Assembly (NCBI RefSeq): GCF_013373795.3
Contig: NZ_CP088022.1
Span: 1,798,001-1,862,000 of the forward strand
DNA: 64,000 nucleotides
Direction: 5' to 3'
Source: Bradyrhizobium quebecense
GTDB lineage: Bacteria > Pseudomonadota > Alphaproteobacteria > Rhizobiales > Xanthobacteraceae
Made by a program: the position numbers and the translations under genes. The notes below the pieces were generated by a model that had not been told where the DNA came from, did not search any database, and worked only from the letters and a program-made list of their open reading frames with translations. Shown one piece after another: positions 52,732-63,330 of the stretch (positions are counted from its first letter, which is position 1; the number at the start of each line of letters is the position of its first letter).

Positions 52732-53674
52732 CCGGCATTGCCGGGTCTTCCATCGCCTGATGTCGCGGCGGGCGCGGCTCTACACGGAGATGCTGACGAC
52801 CGGCGCCATCATCCGCGGCGACCGGGCGCGGCTGCTCGGCTTCGATGCCAGCGAGCACCCGGTGGCGCTGCAACTCGGCGGTTCCGATCCGCGCGATCTC
52901 GCGACCGCCGCGCAGATCGGCGAGGACTTCGGCTATGACGAGATCAATCTCAATGTCGGCTGCCCTTCCGATCGGGTGAAGGACGGCCGTTTCGGCGCCT
53001 GCCTGATGGCGGAGCCCGCGCTCGTCGCCGAGGGCGTTGCTGCGATCAAGCGCGCGGTCAAGGTTCCTGTCACGGTGAAGTGCCGGATCGGCATCGACGA
53101 CCAGGATCCGGAAGTTGCGCTCGATACGCTGGCGCGCGGCGTGATTGCAGCGGGCGCAGATGCGCTCGTCGTGCATGCGCGCAAGGCCTGGCTCAACGGA
53201 TTGTCGCCGAAGGAGAACCGCGACATTCCGCCGCTCGACTACGATCGCGTCTATCGCCTTAAGGCAGCGCTGCCGGACGTGCCCATCATCATCAACGGCG
53301 GGATCACGAGTATCGCCGAAGCGAAGCAGCATCTGGCGCATGTCGACGGCGTGATGCTGGGACGGGCGGCCTATCAGGAGCCGTGGCGGCTGCTGACAGT
53401 CGATTCCGAGCTGTTCGGTGAAACGCCGCCGCACGCCACGATGAAGGACGTGTTCGCGGCGATGCTGCCGTATATCGAGCGGCAACTGGCCGAGGGCACG
53501 CGGCTGCATTCGATCACGCGCCACTTCGTCGGTGCTTTCCACGGCGTGCCCGGCGCGCGCGCCTTCCGCAGGCATCTCGCGGAGAACGGCGTTCGGCCGG
53601 GTGCCGGGACCGACGTGCTGCGCGAGGCGATCGCACGCGTCGACGATCGCGCCCTGGCGGCGGTCGCGGCCTGA
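52679..53674 (+). CDS. dusA: tRNA-dihydrouridine synthase A
   Basis: 331 residues. RFSVAPMMDWTDRHCR at the N-terminus, LQLGGSDPRDLA, NLNVGCPSDRVKDGRFGACL with the catalytic cysteine, VKCRIGIDD and INGGITSIAEA. FMN enzyme that reduces uridines in the tRNA D-loop. The best start is TTG 52679 after AAGG; the atypical start and first codons are what one expects when an island rebuilds the 5' end of dusA on integration. Confidence 0.92.
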   Translation: MKSQGYRFSVAPMMDWTDRHCRVFHRLMSRRARLYTEMLTTGAIIRGDRARLLGFDASEHPVALQLGGSDPRDLATAAQIGEDFGYDEINLNVGCPSDRVKDGRFGACLMAEPALVAEGVAAIKRAVKVPVTVKCRIGIDDQDPEVALDTLARGVIAAGADALVVHARKAWLNGLSPKENRDIPPLDYDRVYRLKAALPDVPIIINGGITSIAEAKQHLAHVDGVMLGRAAYQEPWRLLTVDSELFGETPPHATMKDVFAAMLPYIERQLAEGTRLHSITRHFVGAFHGVPGARAFRRHLAENGVRPGAGTDVLREAIARVDDRALAAVAA

Positions 53675-53683
53675 CGGCGCAGG

Positions 53684-54601
53684 CTATTGTCTGCGCTGAC
53701 GCCGCGTGACGTCGTGTGCGACCTTCAGGAAGTTGAAGAGGTGCGGCATCCGGTTGTCGCGCCGGTAGTTCAGCGACAGCGCGGTGCCGGGATTATGTCC
53801 CTCATAGGCACGATAGGCGACGCCGGGCCGGTCCGCCTGCGAGACGGATGGCGGCACCAGCGCGATGCCGACGCCAACCGACACCAGGCTGATCGCGGTC
53901 TGATAATCCTGGGCCAGTACTTGCGATTTCGGAATGAAGCCCTCTTCGAGGCAGATGTTGAGGATGTGGTCGGCGAAGCTCGGGCGCGGCTTGCGCGGGT
54001 AGAGCACGAAGGTCTCGGCCTTCAGCGCAGCCAGCCGCGTGACCTGCTGCTCGAGCAAGGGCGAGGTGTCGGACAGCGCGAGGATCAGCGGCTCCTGCAG
54101 CAGCGGCTCCGACTTCAATTCCTCGTCGTCGAGCGAGGGGCGGGCGACGGCGATATCGATTTCGCGCTGGATCACCGCGCGCTTCTGCTCTGCGTTGTTC
54201 ATCGCCGACAGCGCGAGCTCGACGTCAGGATAGGCCAAACGAAACGCCTTGATCACATTGGGCAGCACGCCATAGGTCGCCGATCCGACGAAGGCGACGC
54301 GCAGGTGCCCCGAAAAGCCTTCGCCGATCCGCTTGATCTCGCGGTGCGTCCGGTCGAGCCGCTCCAGCACATCGCGTGCACGTTCCAGCAGAACGCTGCC
54401 GGCCTGGGTCAGCCGGATCTGGCTTCGGCTCCGGTCAATGAGCACGACGCCGAGATCGCTTTCCAGCTGTGCAATCTGCCGGCTGAGCGGCGGCTGGGCG
54501 ATCGCGAGCCGTGATGCGGCGCGGCCGAAATGCAATTCCTCGGCGACGGCGACGAAGTAGACCAGTCGCCTCAGATCCATGACGTCGTCGCGATCGGTCA
54601 C
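53684..54601 (-). CDS. LysR-family regulator (CatR/BenM-like)
   Basis: 305 residues; the real start may be M8 (MDLRRLVYFVAVAEE). Winged helix FGRAASRLAIAQPPLSRQIA, then an effector domain of the aromatic-catabolism type (VAFVGSATYGVLPNVIKAFR, EREIDIAVARPSL-like, VGVGIALVPPSVS). It lies downstream of catB in the same direction, so it probably activates the cat genes in response to muconate. Convergent with dusA, 9 bp apart. Confidence 0.85.
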   Translation of the reverse strand: MTDRDDVMDLRRLVYFVAVAEELHFGRAASRLAIAQPPLSRQIAQLESDLGVVLIDRSRSQIRLTQAGSVLLERARDVLERLDRTHREIKRIGEGFSGHLRVAFVGSATYGVLPNVIKAFRLAYPDVELALSAMNNAEQKRAVIQREIDIAVARPSLDDEELKSEPLLQEPLILALSDTSPLLEQQVTRLAALKAETFVLYPRKPRPSFADHILNICLEEGFIPKSQVLAQDYQTAISLVSVGVGIALVPPSVSQADRPGVAYRAYEGHNPGTALSLNYRRDNRMPHLFNFLKVAHDVTRRQRRQ

Positions 54602-54766
54602 GGTCAGCCGAACGTTTGTCCGCGCGCTTCCGTGGAAGCTGCGAGAAAGGCCTGCCGGGTTTGATATCGCGTGGTCATCGGCGCATGATCGAGACGGTGG
54701 TTACGGCGGGAAGACTGTGCGGGCATCCCTGGATTGTCAATTGTCCGCGGGGACGACGCCATCTGG

Positions 54767-55945
54767 CTAGTCCTTCCGGGCGAAGGCGCGGATCTTGTCC
54801 TCGTCGACCTCAACGCCGAGGCCCGGGCCATCGGGCACGCAGATCTCGAACGCGTCGAATCTGATCGGGTTGACGACAAGGTCCTCCACGAGGATCCGCG
54901 GGCCGAAGTGCTCGCTGCCCCATTCGAGCCTGGGCAGGGTGGCGAATGCGGCGAGATGCGCAGCCGCGCCGATGCTGCTCTCCAGCAGGCAGCCGCCGTA
55001 GAGCTCGAGGCCATGCGCGGCCGCGACCGCGGCGGCACGCTTCATTTCAAACAGGCCGCCGCTCTTCACGAGCTTCAGCGAATAGACGCTGCCGCAACCC
55101 ATCGTGGCGACGCGGGCGATTTCCTCCTTGGTGAAGGCCGCTTCGTCGACCAGCAACGGAATGGAGGTGCGCGCCGCGACACGCGCCATGGCTTCCAGCT
55201 GCAGCGCCGACACCGGCTGTTCGACCAGAGCGACGTCCAGTTCCTCCAGCGCGGGCATGAAGCGGATGCATTCGGCTTCGGTCCAGCCCTGGTTGACATC
55301 GACGATCAGGCGCACCTCGTCGCCGAGGCCGGCGCGCAGCGTCTGCAATCGCTTCAGATCCGCCGGCGGGCGGTTGAAGCCGAACTTGATCTTGAACTGG
55401 CGGTGTTCGCGGCGGCGCAGCTTCTCCTTCGCTTCCTCCAGCTCCTGGCCGCTGTCGCCGGAGGCCAGCGCCCAGATCACTTCCATGCGCTGGCGAACCG
55501 CACCCCCGAGCAGCGCGCTGGCGGGGAGGCCGAGCGTCTTGCCGGCGGCGTCGAGCAGGGCGGACTCGATGGCGCCCTTGGCTGCGAAATTGCGGGTGGC
55601 GGCCTTGCCCATGCGCAAGGCGTTGGCTTCGAAGGCGAGGACAGGCTGCCCGAGTAGCGCCGGGGCCAGGTAATTCGTGACCGCTGCCTTGATCGATTCC
55701 ACGCTCTCCTCGGCCCAGCGCGGCCCGCCGAGCGTCGAGGCTTCGCCGATACCCGTCACGCCGTTATCGAGCAGGACGCGCACCAGAACGTAGCCCTGAT
55801 GCGTGACTTCCGTGTTCGAAAGCTTGTGCCGCCGGCGGGTCGGCGCTTCCACGATGGTGGCGCGGATACTGCGGATCGCAGTGTCTCTTGCGAAGTTCTG
55901 CACTTGCTCCACGGGCTCGGCGATTTCGATCACGGCACGACTCAT
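54767..55945 (-). CDS. catB: Muconate cycloisomerase
   Basis: 392 residues, enolase superfamily: KIKFGF catalytic lysine motif, VDVNQGW, VEQPVSA, VDEAAFTK and the second lysine in SLKLVKSGG. The capping domain is at the N-terminus (HKLSNTEVTHQGYVLVRV). Converts cis,cis-muconate from CatA to muconolactone. Between catR-like and catA, on the minus strand. Confidence 0.92.
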   Translation of the reverse strand: MSRAVIEIAEPVEQVQNFARDTAIRSIRATIVEAPTRRRHKLSNTEVTHQGYVLVRVLLDNGVTGIGEASTLGGPRWAEESVESIKAAVTNYLAPALLGQPVLAFEANALRMGKAATRNFAAKGAIESALLDAAGKTLGLPASALLGGAVRQRMEVIWALASGDSGQELEEAKEKLRRREHRQFKIKFGFNRPPADLKRLQTLRAGLGDEVRLIVDVNQGWTEAECIRFMPALEELDVALVEQPVSALQLEAMARVAARTSIPLLVDEAAFTKEEIARVATMGCGSVYSLKLVKSGGLFEMKRAAAVAAAHGLELYGGCLLESSIGAAAHLAAFATLPRLEWGSEHFGPRILVEDLVVNPIRFDAFEICVPDGPGLGVEVDEDKIRAFARKD

Positions 55946-56013
55946 AGGTCCTCGCAGGTCGGTTCAAAGTGAACCCTGCCAGGCTTTCCGGGCCCGGCAG
56001 GGCTTGGTGCAGA

Positions 56014-56883
56014 TCACTCGGCCGCGACGAGGCGCTCGACCGCCGCCTTCTTGAGCTTGAAGTCGAAATCGAGAACGAGATCCGTGTCGGCGCCGGCCGG
56101 CGCCTTGGCGAACTTGCCGATCAGGCTCTGCTTCACGGCGAACACCGAGTCGTTGTCGAGATACTTGGTCTCGGAATCGTAGATCTGCGAGATCAGCGAT
56201 TGATAGCCATCCTTGGAAAGCATGAAGTGGATGTGGCCCGGACGCCAGGGATGGTGGCCCATGTATTTCAGGAGCTCGCCGCCGGCGCCGTCATAGGGGA
56301 TCGGGTAGGGCTCGGGACGGAGCGCCACGAAGGCGTATTCGCCGTTGGCGTCGGTGGTGAACCGTCCACGCAGATTATAGGCCGGCTGCTCGGGGTCTTG
56401 CAGGTCATAGAGCCCGTTCGGCGCGTCTTCCCAGACGTCGATGGTGACGCCCTCGATCGGCCGGCCCGCGGTGTCGCTGATGCGCCCGCTGACCTTCACG
56501 GTCTGCGCGTTGTCGAACGTCTTCTTGATGATGGAAGCACCCTTCGGCAGCACCGGCGGGTTCTCCCGATAGAACGGCCCGAGCACGGTGGATTCGCTCT
56601 CACCATCGGTGACCCGGTGGTCGAGCATGTCGACCAGCACCTCGACGCCGAGAATATCAGCGATCAGGATGAACTCGTTGCGCTTCTCGTCCGAGATGTC
56701 GCCGGCGCGCCGTAGGAATTCGCAGGCGGCGAACCACTCCGCGAAGGTCAGGTCGACCTCCTTGCAGAACGCGTGCATGTGGCGGATCAGGCTCGTCATG
56801 ATCTGACGGTTGCGATCAGGAATGTCGTTCGAGAGCGCGGCGATCACGTGGTCGGTGATGGTGTCCTTGTTGACGTTCAGCAT
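56014..56883 (-). CDS. catA: Catechol 1,2-dioxygenase
   Basis: 289 residues, intradiol dioxygenase. Iron ligands are visible as Y in NGLYDLQ, Y in YPIPYDG and the two histidines of RPGHIHFM. The N-terminal dimerisation helices (HMHAFCKEVDLTFAEW) and ESTVLGPFYRENPP are typical. Opens catechol to cis,cis-muconate. 68 bp upstream of catB in transcription order. Confidence 0.94.
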   Translation of the reverse strand: MLNVNKDTITDHVIAALSNDIPDRNRQIMTSLIRHMHAFCKEVDLTFAEWFAACEFLRRAGDISDEKRNEFILIADILGVEVLVDMLDHRVTDGESESTVLGPFYRENPPVLPKGASIIKKTFDNAQTVKVSGRISDTAGRPIEGVTIDVWEDAPNGLYDLQDPEQPAYNLRGRFTTDANGEYAFVALRPEPYPIPYDGAGGELLKYMGHHPWRPGHIHFMLSKDGYQSLISQIYDSETKYLDNDSVFAVKQSLIGKFAKAPAGADTDLVLDFDFKLKKAAVERLVAAE

Positions 56884-56955
56884 GGTCGTTTCCTCCTTTT
56901 CTTGCAGTTTGGATCAAACTTGCATCCCCGTTTTCGGGAATATCTTCTGGCGGTC

Positions 56956-57480
56956 TCACCAGACAAATTCGTAAGCAGCATTCTCCAGCGTCGCGGGCGC
57001 CGGATGCGGGTCGGCCAGGCCGCCGAAGCGGCCGCGGCAGAACAGCAGCGGCTTTTTGCCGGGCTCCAGCGATATCTCGCGGACATGGCCGAGGAAGATG
57101 GTGTGGTCGCCCGCGACGATCTCCTCAGCAAGATCGGTCACGAAATACGCCGCTGCATCGGCGATGACGGGTAGCTCGTTGCGGCGCTCGAAGACGTCGC
57201 AGAGGTCGAGCCTGGGCTTGCCTGCGAAGTGCCAGGCAAGATCCTCCATGCCTTCGGCGAGCACGCTGACCGCGAAGCGGCCGGTGTTCTGGATGTGGCA
57301 GAGCATTTTCGCGCTTTTCGCGATCGAGATCGCGACCAGCGGCGGATCGAGCGAGACCGACATGAAGGCATTGGCCGTCATGCCGTGGTCGCGTCCCTCG
57401 CAATGCGTCGTGATGATGGTGACGCCGGTGCCGAACTGGCCGCAGGCCTTGCGCAGCTCGCGGGGGTCGATGGCGGTCAT
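56956..57480 (-). CDS. Flavin reductase (HpaC-like)
   Basis: 174 residues, flavin-reductase domain: GTGVTIITTHCEGRDHGMTA, NAFMSVSLDPPLVAISIAK and FAGKPRLD. It supplies free reduced flavin to the monooxygenase encoded divergently at 58393. Its ATG overlaps the stop of the FAD synthetase-like gene (57477-57480), so the two are translationally coupled. Confidence 0.88.
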   Translation of the reverse strand: MTAIDPRELRKACGQFGTGVTIITTHCEGRDHGMTANAFMSVSLDPPLVAISIAKSAKMLCHIQNTGRFAVSVLAEGMEDLAWHFAGKPRLDLCDVFERRNELPVIADAAAYFVTDLAEEIVAGDHTIFLGHVREISLEPGKKPLLFCRGRFGGLADPHPAPATLENAAYEFVW

Positions 57481-58118
57481 GGGTTGATGACCTCGAGTTG
57501 GGCGAGGCTGGATCGATTGGCAGGCGACGCGGTCACGATGTCCCGCCAGTTTTCCAGCGCCGACGCGGCGGCCGCAAGGCCGGATCGCCGAAGCGAGCGG
57601 ATCCGGCTGCTGGAGACGATCTCACCATTGCCGCAGCGCACCGGCGGCAGGATGCGCGTGTCGAAGTGTTGCCGCAGCAGCTGCGCGGTGCCGCCCTTGC
57701 AGGACCCGAAGCGGAAGTCCTCTCCGACGATCACTTCACGCGGTTGCAGACGCTGCAACTCGGCGAGGAAATCGGCTGCGCTGCGGCGGACGTAGATCTC
57801 ATTGAAATCGGCGACGACGACATGGTCCGGTGCGAATGTTGCGATGCGCTCGAGCTTTTCGCGCAGCGAGATCAGCGCCTCGGCCTGGCCGAAATAAACC
57901 TTCGGCGGCGGATCGAAGGTGTAGACCACGGCCGGAACGCCGCGGCGCTGCGCTGCGGCAATGGTCTGCCGGAGCAGTTCCTGGTGGCCGCGGTGGACGC
58001 CATCGAACGCGCCGATGGTCACGACGCAGGCGTCGAGGGCCAATTCGCCATCGCGATGGAAAGCGACAGCAGCGCTGTCAAACCCCCTGCCCAGACCTTT
58101 GCCCAGATCCTTGCCCAT
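57477..58118 (-). CDS. FAD synthetase-like protein (RibF N-terminal domain only)
   Basis: 213 residues. Nucleotidyltransferase motifs VTIGAFDGVHRGHQELL, YTFDPPPKVYFG and VIVGEDFRFG, then the SSSRIRSL motif. The C-terminal riboflavin kinase domain of bifunctional RibF is missing, so it would only adenylate FMN to FAD. Its place beside a flavin reductase and a reduced-flavin-dependent monooxygenase suggests a dedicated cofactor supply. It is first in the leftward operon. Confidence 0.85.
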   Translation of the reverse strand: MGKDLGKGLGRGFDSAAVAFHRDGELALDACVVTIGAFDGVHRGHQELLRQTIAAAQRRGVPAVVYTFDPPPKVYFGQAEALISLREKLERIATFAPDHVVVADFNEIYVRRSAADFLAELQRLQPREVIVGEDFRFGSCKGGTAQLLRQHFDTRILPPVRCGNGEIVSSSRIRSLRRSGLAAAASALENWRDIVTASPANRSSLAQLEVINP

Positions 58119-58392
58119 GGCTCGCTCCGGTTTTCGCTCCCTTGCCGTGCTGCGCGATTGCTCCGTCAGCTGCGGCGTTGCGTCGGCCGGACGATCATTG
58201 CCGTTCGGTCCGTGCCACCTGAGTCATAGCCCGAGCCGCGGCGGTTCGCGCGGTATGGTGTGATACCTTTCGCCCGCTCCGGCTGAGCGCGTAGCTTTTC
58301 CGCCGATGTCACGCCGACCAAGAGCGTGACGGCATGGTCCGGGCCGGTATGGCAACGCCGCCGGTCCAACGACACAAGCGGAGGAGAAACTC
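58119..58392. promoter_or_regulatory. Divergent control region of the cat cluster
   Basis: 274 bp between the leftward FAD synthetase/reductase/catAB set and the rightward monooxygenase/catC set. It must hold both promoters and likely LysR sites, but I cannot pick a single convincing T-N11-A box. GGAGGAG sits just before the monooxygenase start. Confidence 0.5.
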
Positions 58393-59970
58393 ATGACTAC
58401 AGCAGCTGCCCTGCGGGCCGACGCGCCTGCGTCAACCACCAGCGTCTATACCGGCGCGGAATTCCTGGACAGCATTCAGGATAGCCGGGAGATCTACATC
58501 TACGGCGAGCGCGTCAAGAACGTCACCCAGCACCCCGCCTTCCGCAACTCGGCGCGGATGGTGGCACGCTGGTACGACCGTTTTCACGAGAAGAAGGATC
58601 AGATCGGCGTCCCGACCGACACCGGCTCCGGACAGCTGACCCACCCGTTCTTCCTGGGCTCGCGAACGTCCGACGACCTGATCAGGGGCCGCGACGCGAT
58701 CGCCGAATTGCAGAAGGTTGCGTACGGCTGGATGGGCCGCTCGCCGGACTACAAGGCAGCGTTCCTCGGGACCTTGGGCGCGAATTCGGGCTTCTACGGC
58801 GAATACGCCGGCAACGCGAAGAAATGGTATGCCCGAACCCAGGAACGGCTCGACTTCTGGAATCACGCCATCGTCAATCCGCCGATCGATCGCGATCGCG
58901 CCATCGAGGACGTGCGCGACGTCTTCATGCATGTCGAGAAGGAGACCGATGCCGGCCTGATCGTCTCGGGCGCGAAGGTGGTTGCGACCGGCTCGGCGCT
59001 GACGCACTACAATTTCATCGCCCACTACGGCATCCCGATCAAGGACAAGTCGTTCGCGCTGATCTTCACGGCGCCGATGGACGCCAAGGGCGTCAAGCTG
59101 ATCGCCCGCTCGTCCTACGAGTTCACGGCGGCCGCGACCGGCTCGCCGTTCGACTATCCGCTGTCGAGCCGCTTCGACGAGAACGACTCGATCCTTGTGT
59201 TCGACAAGGTGCTGGTACCGTGGGAGAACGTCTTCATCTATGGCGACGTCGACAAGATCAACCAGTTCTTCCCGGCTTCGGGCTTCATCCCGCGCTTCAC
59301 GTTGCACGGCGTGACGCGGCTTGCCGTCAAGCTCGACTTCATTGCCGGCCTGTTCTCGATGGCGGTGGAGGCGACCGGGTCGAAGGATTTCCGCGGCGTG
59401 CAGACGGCGGTGGGAGAGGTGATTGCCTGGCGCAATCTGTTCCACGGCATTTCGGATGCGATGGTGAAATCACCGATCGCCTGGCAGGGCACCGAGGGCT
59501 ACAACCTGCCCAACCTGAACTACGGGCTGGCCTATCGTGTCTTCGCGCCGATGGCCTATCCGCGGATCAAGGAACTGATCGAGCGCCATGTCGCGAGTGG
59601 CCTGATCTATCTGCCGTCAAGCTCGGCCGACCTCGAGAGCGAGGCGATTAGGCCCTATCTCGATCGCTTCGTGCGCGGCTCCAACGGCTACGCCGCGATC
59701 GACCGGATCAAGCTGCTCAAGCTGCTCTGGGACGCGGTCGGCTCCGAGTTCGGCGGCCGGCACGAACTCTACGAGCGCAACTACGCGGGCAATTACGAGA
59801 ACCTGCGCGTCGAGACGCTGATGGCCGCGAGCGCCACCGGCGACCTCGGCGCCATGCAGGATTTCGTGCGCAACTGCATGAGCGACTACGACGTCTCTGG
59901 GTGGACGGCGAAGGATCTCGTCAATCCCGACGATATCAATCTGGTCAGCCGCGGACTGGTGCAGGGCTGA
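58393..59970 (+). CDS. Two-component flavin monooxygenase, oxygenase part (HpaB/phenol hydroxylase-like)
   Basis: 525 residues, group D flavin-dependent hydroxylase: [52 protein letters not shown] and the acyl-CoA-dehydrogenase-like C-terminal helices. It inserts oxygen next to a phenolic hydroxyl using reduced flavin from the neighbouring reductase. Because catA, catB and catC surround it, phenol to catechol is the likeliest reaction, but 4-hydroxyphenylacetate-type substrates cannot be excluded. Confidence 0.85.
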   Translation: MTTAAALRADAPASTTSVYTGAEFLDSIQDSREIYIYGERVKNVTQHPAFRNSARMVARWYDRFHEKKDQIGVPTDTGSGQLTHPFFLGSRTSDDLIRGRDAIAELQKVAYGWMGRSPDYKAAFLGTLGANSGFYGEYAGNAKKWYARTQERLDFWNHAIVNPPIDRDRAIEDVRDVFMHVEKETDAGLIVSGAKVVATGSALTHYNFIAHYGIPIKDKSFALIFTAPMDAKGVKLIARSSYEFTAAATGSPFDYPLSSRFDENDSILVFDKVLVPWENVFIYGDVDKINQFFPASGFIPRFTLHGVTRLAVKLDFIAGLFSMAVEATGSKDFRGVQTAVGEVIAWRNLFHGISDAMVKSPIAWQGTEGYNLPNLNYGLAYRVFAPMAYPRIKELIERHVASGLIYLPSSSADLESEAIRPYLDRFVRGSNGYAAIDRIKLLKLLWDAVGSEFGGRHELYERNYAGNYENLRVETLMAASATGDLGAMQDFVRNCMSDYDVSGWTAKDLVNPDDINLVSRGLVQG

Positions 59971-60001
59971 CGACTGGGCTGACGATCTGATAGACAGAGC
60001 G

Positions 60002-60041
60002 ATGGAGCCGCCGCGGTCGCGCGGCGGCTCCATTCCGTTTT
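60002..60041 (+). terminator. Intrinsic terminator after the monooxygenase gene
   Basis: A perfect 14-bp inverted repeat (60002-60015 and 60020-60033, ATGGAGCCGCCGCG with its complement) around a 4-base loop, followed by TCCGTTTT. It sits between the monooxygenase gene and catC, so catC may be partly separated transcriptionally. Confidence 0.75.
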
Positions 60042-60081
60042 CGCGCTACCGCTTCATCGCTTGCAGAGAGAGTTGATCATC

Positions 60082-60372
60082 ATGCTGTTTCACGTCGAAA
60101 TGGACGTGCGGATTCCGTACGATCTCCCAGCCGAAAAGGTCGATGCGCTGAAGCAGGCGGAACGCGTCCACGCCATGGAGCTGCAGCGCACCGGGGCCTG
60201 GCGCCATCTGTGGCGGGTGGCCGGACGCTATGCCAATGTCAGCATCTTCGACGTGTCAGGCGCGCAGGAATTGCACGACATGCTGTCCAGCCTGCCGCTG
60301 TTTCCGTTCATGCAGATCCGCGTCACGCCGCTATGCCGGCATCCGTCGTCGATCCACGACGACGACCGCTAG
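60082..60372 (+). CDS. catC: Muconolactone delta-isomerase
   Basis: 96 residues from ATG 60082 after AGAGAG. MLFHVEMDVRIPYDLP, WRHLWRVAGRYANVSIFDV and LHDMLSSLPLFPFMQI are diagnostic of CatC. Converts muconolactone to beta-ketoadipate enol-lactone; the next enzymes of the pathway are not in the window. Confidence 0.93.
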   Translation: MLFHVEMDVRIPYDLPAEKVDALKQAERVHAMELQRTGAWRHLWRVAGRYANVSIFDVSGAQELHDMLSSLPLFPFMQIRVTPLCRHPSSIHDDDR

Positions 60373-60374
60373 GG

Positions 60375-60959
60375 CTAGTCGACAACCGTGCGCGGACGCC
60401 GGTGACGGGCCGAGGTGTTGATGCTGCCGGTGACGTCCGGGTATCCGGTGAGGCTCAGCGTGTCGGAACGGACACCCCAGCTTTCGAGCCGGTCGAGGAA
60501 GCTCATGCCGAGCAGGTTGGTCTTCATCTGCCCGCGCTGCACCACGAGCGCAGGCACCGACTTTTCGACCAGCTTGCCGACTGCGAGACGATCGAGCGTC
60601 AGCCGCGCAGCCTTGGTGTGACCGCCGGCGGTCTCCAGGTCGACATTGTATTCGAGCATGTCGGTCGGCAGCCCGATCGCCTTGGCGGTTTCCCAGGTCA
60701 GCACGACCGAGGTCGCGCCGGTGTCGATCACCATCGGTGCGCTGACGCCGTTGATCTTGGCGCGGAACGCGAACTCGCCGCCCTGGCTGCGCGCAATCTG
60801 CACCGCGGGGGCAGGCGCGGCGGCCGGCGCGGCGATGCTGCGGCCGAAGATCTGGGTCAGATTCTGTCTGGCGCGCGCGATCTGGTCGGGATCGCCGTAG
60901 GTGACAACGGCGCCCGCGGTTGCCATCAAGAGCAGGATGACAAGGAGGATGCGGGTCAC
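60375..60959 (-). CDS. Retropepsin-like aspartic protease, TIGR02281 type
   Basis: 194 residues. An N-terminal membrane anchor or signal (TRILLVILLLMATAGAVV) is followed by the aspartic protease motif VIDTGATSVVL and the later LLGMSFLDRL. Periplasmic or membrane-facing; biological role not known. It is convergent with catC, 2 bp apart, and just downstream of a DUF1289 gene. Confidence 0.88.
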   Translation of the reverse strand: MTRILLVILLLMATAGAVVTYGDPDQIARARQNLTQIFGRSIAAPAAAPAPAVQIARSQGGEFAFRAKINGVSAPMVIDTGATSVVLTWETAKAIGLPTDMLEYNVDLETAGGHTKAARLTLDRLAVGKLVEKSVPALVVQRGQMKTNLLGMSFLDRLESWGVRSDTLSLTGYPDVTGSINTSARHRRPRTVVD

Positions 60960-60984
60960 GGTACGGCTCCGGTCGCTCCGGTGG

Positions 60985-61188
60985 TCACGCGCGCTTCGGA
61001 CGCCGCTCCATGTGCTCGAGCCCGGCCTCGGCCATCCGCGCCGGCAATGTCGTCATGAGAGACAGCCGCTCCGCGCGGTCCATCTTGTGCCAGCGTGCGA
61101 TCTCCGGGAGCGTGCGACCACAGCCGAAGCAGAGCTTCGTCCTGGGGTCGATCATGCAGACTGCGATACACGGCGTTTCTGAGCTCAT
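60985..61188 (-). CDS. DUF1289 small protein
   Basis: 67 residues with the family cysteine pattern: TPCIAVCMID and LCFGCGRTLPEIARW, four cysteines that likely bind an iron-sulfur cluster or zinc. Function unknown; a frequent neighbour of the aspartic protease family above. Confidence 0.88.
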   Translation of the reverse strand: MSSETPCIAVCMIDPRTKLCFGCGRTLPEIARWHKMDRAERLSLMTTLPARMAEAGLEHMERRPKRA

Positions 61189-61336
61189 TCTTCAACTGTT
61201 GAACCGTTTCACCTGCCAGTGCAAGTCGGTCGAATCGGGATGCGCCATCACGCCCCGGCTTTTTGTCGCGAGCATGGTCTTGGCGCGAACGCCTCGGATT
61301 CATTGGCAGCGAAAACCGCGTCACCCGCGACATGCT

Positions 61337-62941
<1,605 letters not shown>

Positions 62942-63221
62942 CAACAACACAAATCCTGCGCGCGAACCGCGCGCGCCTTTTGCATTGTCTATCTGTGACG
63001 CCAATTCATTAAGCGTTACCTTAAAGAGCTAAAGAAACTCGTTAACCGGAGGTTAAATTAACCTTTGCCCGGGCGCCGCGCCGTTGCGCAATGTCAGGGC
63101 GCAATCGCGTCAGGAGCAGCGCCGACCAAAGTCGAGAGGCGACGCCGCTGGGGCAGGGTGAGCCCGCCGGCGCGCGGGGCAATCGCAGATGATGTCCGCT
63201 CGCACTCCGAGACTGACAATT

Positions 63222-63316
63222 TCCCGTCCTCATGGCCGGGCTTGTCCCGGCCACCCACGTCTTGCTTCGCGTGGATCCAAAGACGTGGATGCCCGGGACA
63301 AGCCCGGGCATGACCA
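63222..63316. repeat. Intergenic palindromic hairpin repeat
   Basis: Two near-complementary arms, about 63230-63263 (CATGGCCGGGCTTGTCCCGG...ACGTCTT) and 63280-63313 (AAGACGTGG...CCGGGACAAGCCCGGG), around a short loop. I recognise this as a dispersed element typical of Bradyrhizobium and Rhodopseudomonas intergenic regions. It lies downstream of the partial oxidoreductase gene and may act as a transcript end structure. Confidence 0.75.
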
Positions 63317-63330
63317 GATTGTAGGAGGAG

